Assembly (NCBI RefSeq): GCF_905475465.1
Contig: NC_062248.1
Span: 1,860,001 to 1,924,000 of the forward strand
Direction of reading: 5' to 3'
DNA: 64,000 bases
DNA from: Pieris napi
Taxonomy: Eukaryota > Arthropoda > Insecta > Lepidoptera > Pieridae
Position numbers and translations under genes: made by a program
In this document: piece by piece, positions 63,791 to 64,000 of the stretch
Position numbering within the stretch: the first letter of the stretch is position 1
Layout of the letters: every line of letters begins with the position of its first letter
Notes under the pieces: generated by a model
Told to the model about the DNA's origin: nothing
Databases searched by the model: none
The model's input: the letters and a program-made list of their open reading frames with translations, nothing else

Positions 63791-64000
63791 GTATGAATGA
63801 CAACTGAGAAAAATAAGAAGATTTCTATCTCCTAATATATCTAATGAACGAGATATTACGTGTGATATAAAATATAGTACAAATTGGAAGGTAGTTCGTT
63901 TGTTACGAAAACATTTAAATATCAAAACGGTAAATTATACTTTCTATTTAAACAGCGTTTTTAATACAAATCAATAATTAATAATTTAAATGTTAAATTA
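63791..64000. other. AT-rich gene-free end of window
   Basis: Nothing recognised. Confidence 0.4.

Overview
The window looks like AT-rich nuclear DNA from a moth or butterfly (Lepidoptera). The evidence is many copies of one tRNA-derived SINE, several LINE families with characteristic lepidopteran 3' ends, DD41D 'rosa'-type mariner DNA, Helitron-like repeats ending in a CTAG-type terminus, and spliced transposon genes with AT-rich introns. The species cannot be told from the sequence. I found no host protein-coding gene, no rRNA and no functional tRNA. Nearly everything recognisable is a mobile element or a relic of one, often nested. The best candidate for a host feature is a CpG-rich block followed by a perfect splice donor near 34.24-34.40 kb, and that is speculative.

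Layout: 0-15 kb holds repeat relics (LINE 3' UTR pieces, SINEs, a degenerate RTE reverse transcriptase at 4.1-5.0 kb, a Helitron-like element at 7.3 kb, and a LINE with target-site duplication inside a Helitron tail at 12.1 kb). 15.39-19.42 kb is a nest: a pogo/Tigger-like short element (TA duplication) interrupted by a 3.55 kb Ginger-type integrase transposon with perfect 43-bp inverted repeats starting TGT, a TATA duplication and a near-complete two-exon integrase gene. 20.99-22.57 kb is a 5'-truncated but open jockey/CR1-group LINE with its target-site duplication. 23.3-28.4 kb is a decayed PIF/Harbinger transposon (SANT/Myb-like gene plus the tail of a HARBI1-like nuclease) split by a second LINE with a 714-codon reverse transcriptase frame. 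30.04-31.34 kb is a complete, apparently intact DD41D mariner.

31-46 kb is sparser: an RTE relic (36.0-37.0 kb), a 58-bp perfect palindrome, a 306-bp foldback element, a Helitron-like element, and SINEs interrupted by a LINE tail (42.2 kb) and by a Tourist-like MITE (43.5 kb). 47.04-49.48 kb is a 2.4 kb element with 573-bp inverted arms around a three-part spliced relic gene I cannot assign to a family. 51.4-51.9 kb is a Harbinger-like relic. 54.6-56.9 kb is an odd composite: arrays of a diverged ~130-bp unit in opposite orientation at its two ends, with an 845-bp inverted-repeat element inside. 59.2 kb is an internally deleted mariner, and 62.35-63.79 kb is a 1.43 kb foldback made almost entirely of two arms.

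The elements interact by parasitism and nesting, not as a pathway. Autonomous-type enzymes here (the mariner transposase, the Ginger integrase apart from one frameshift, and the two LINE reverse transcriptases) are of the kinds that mobilise the short elements around them: LINE machinery for SINEs, and DDE transposases for the TA- and TTA-flanked MITEs.
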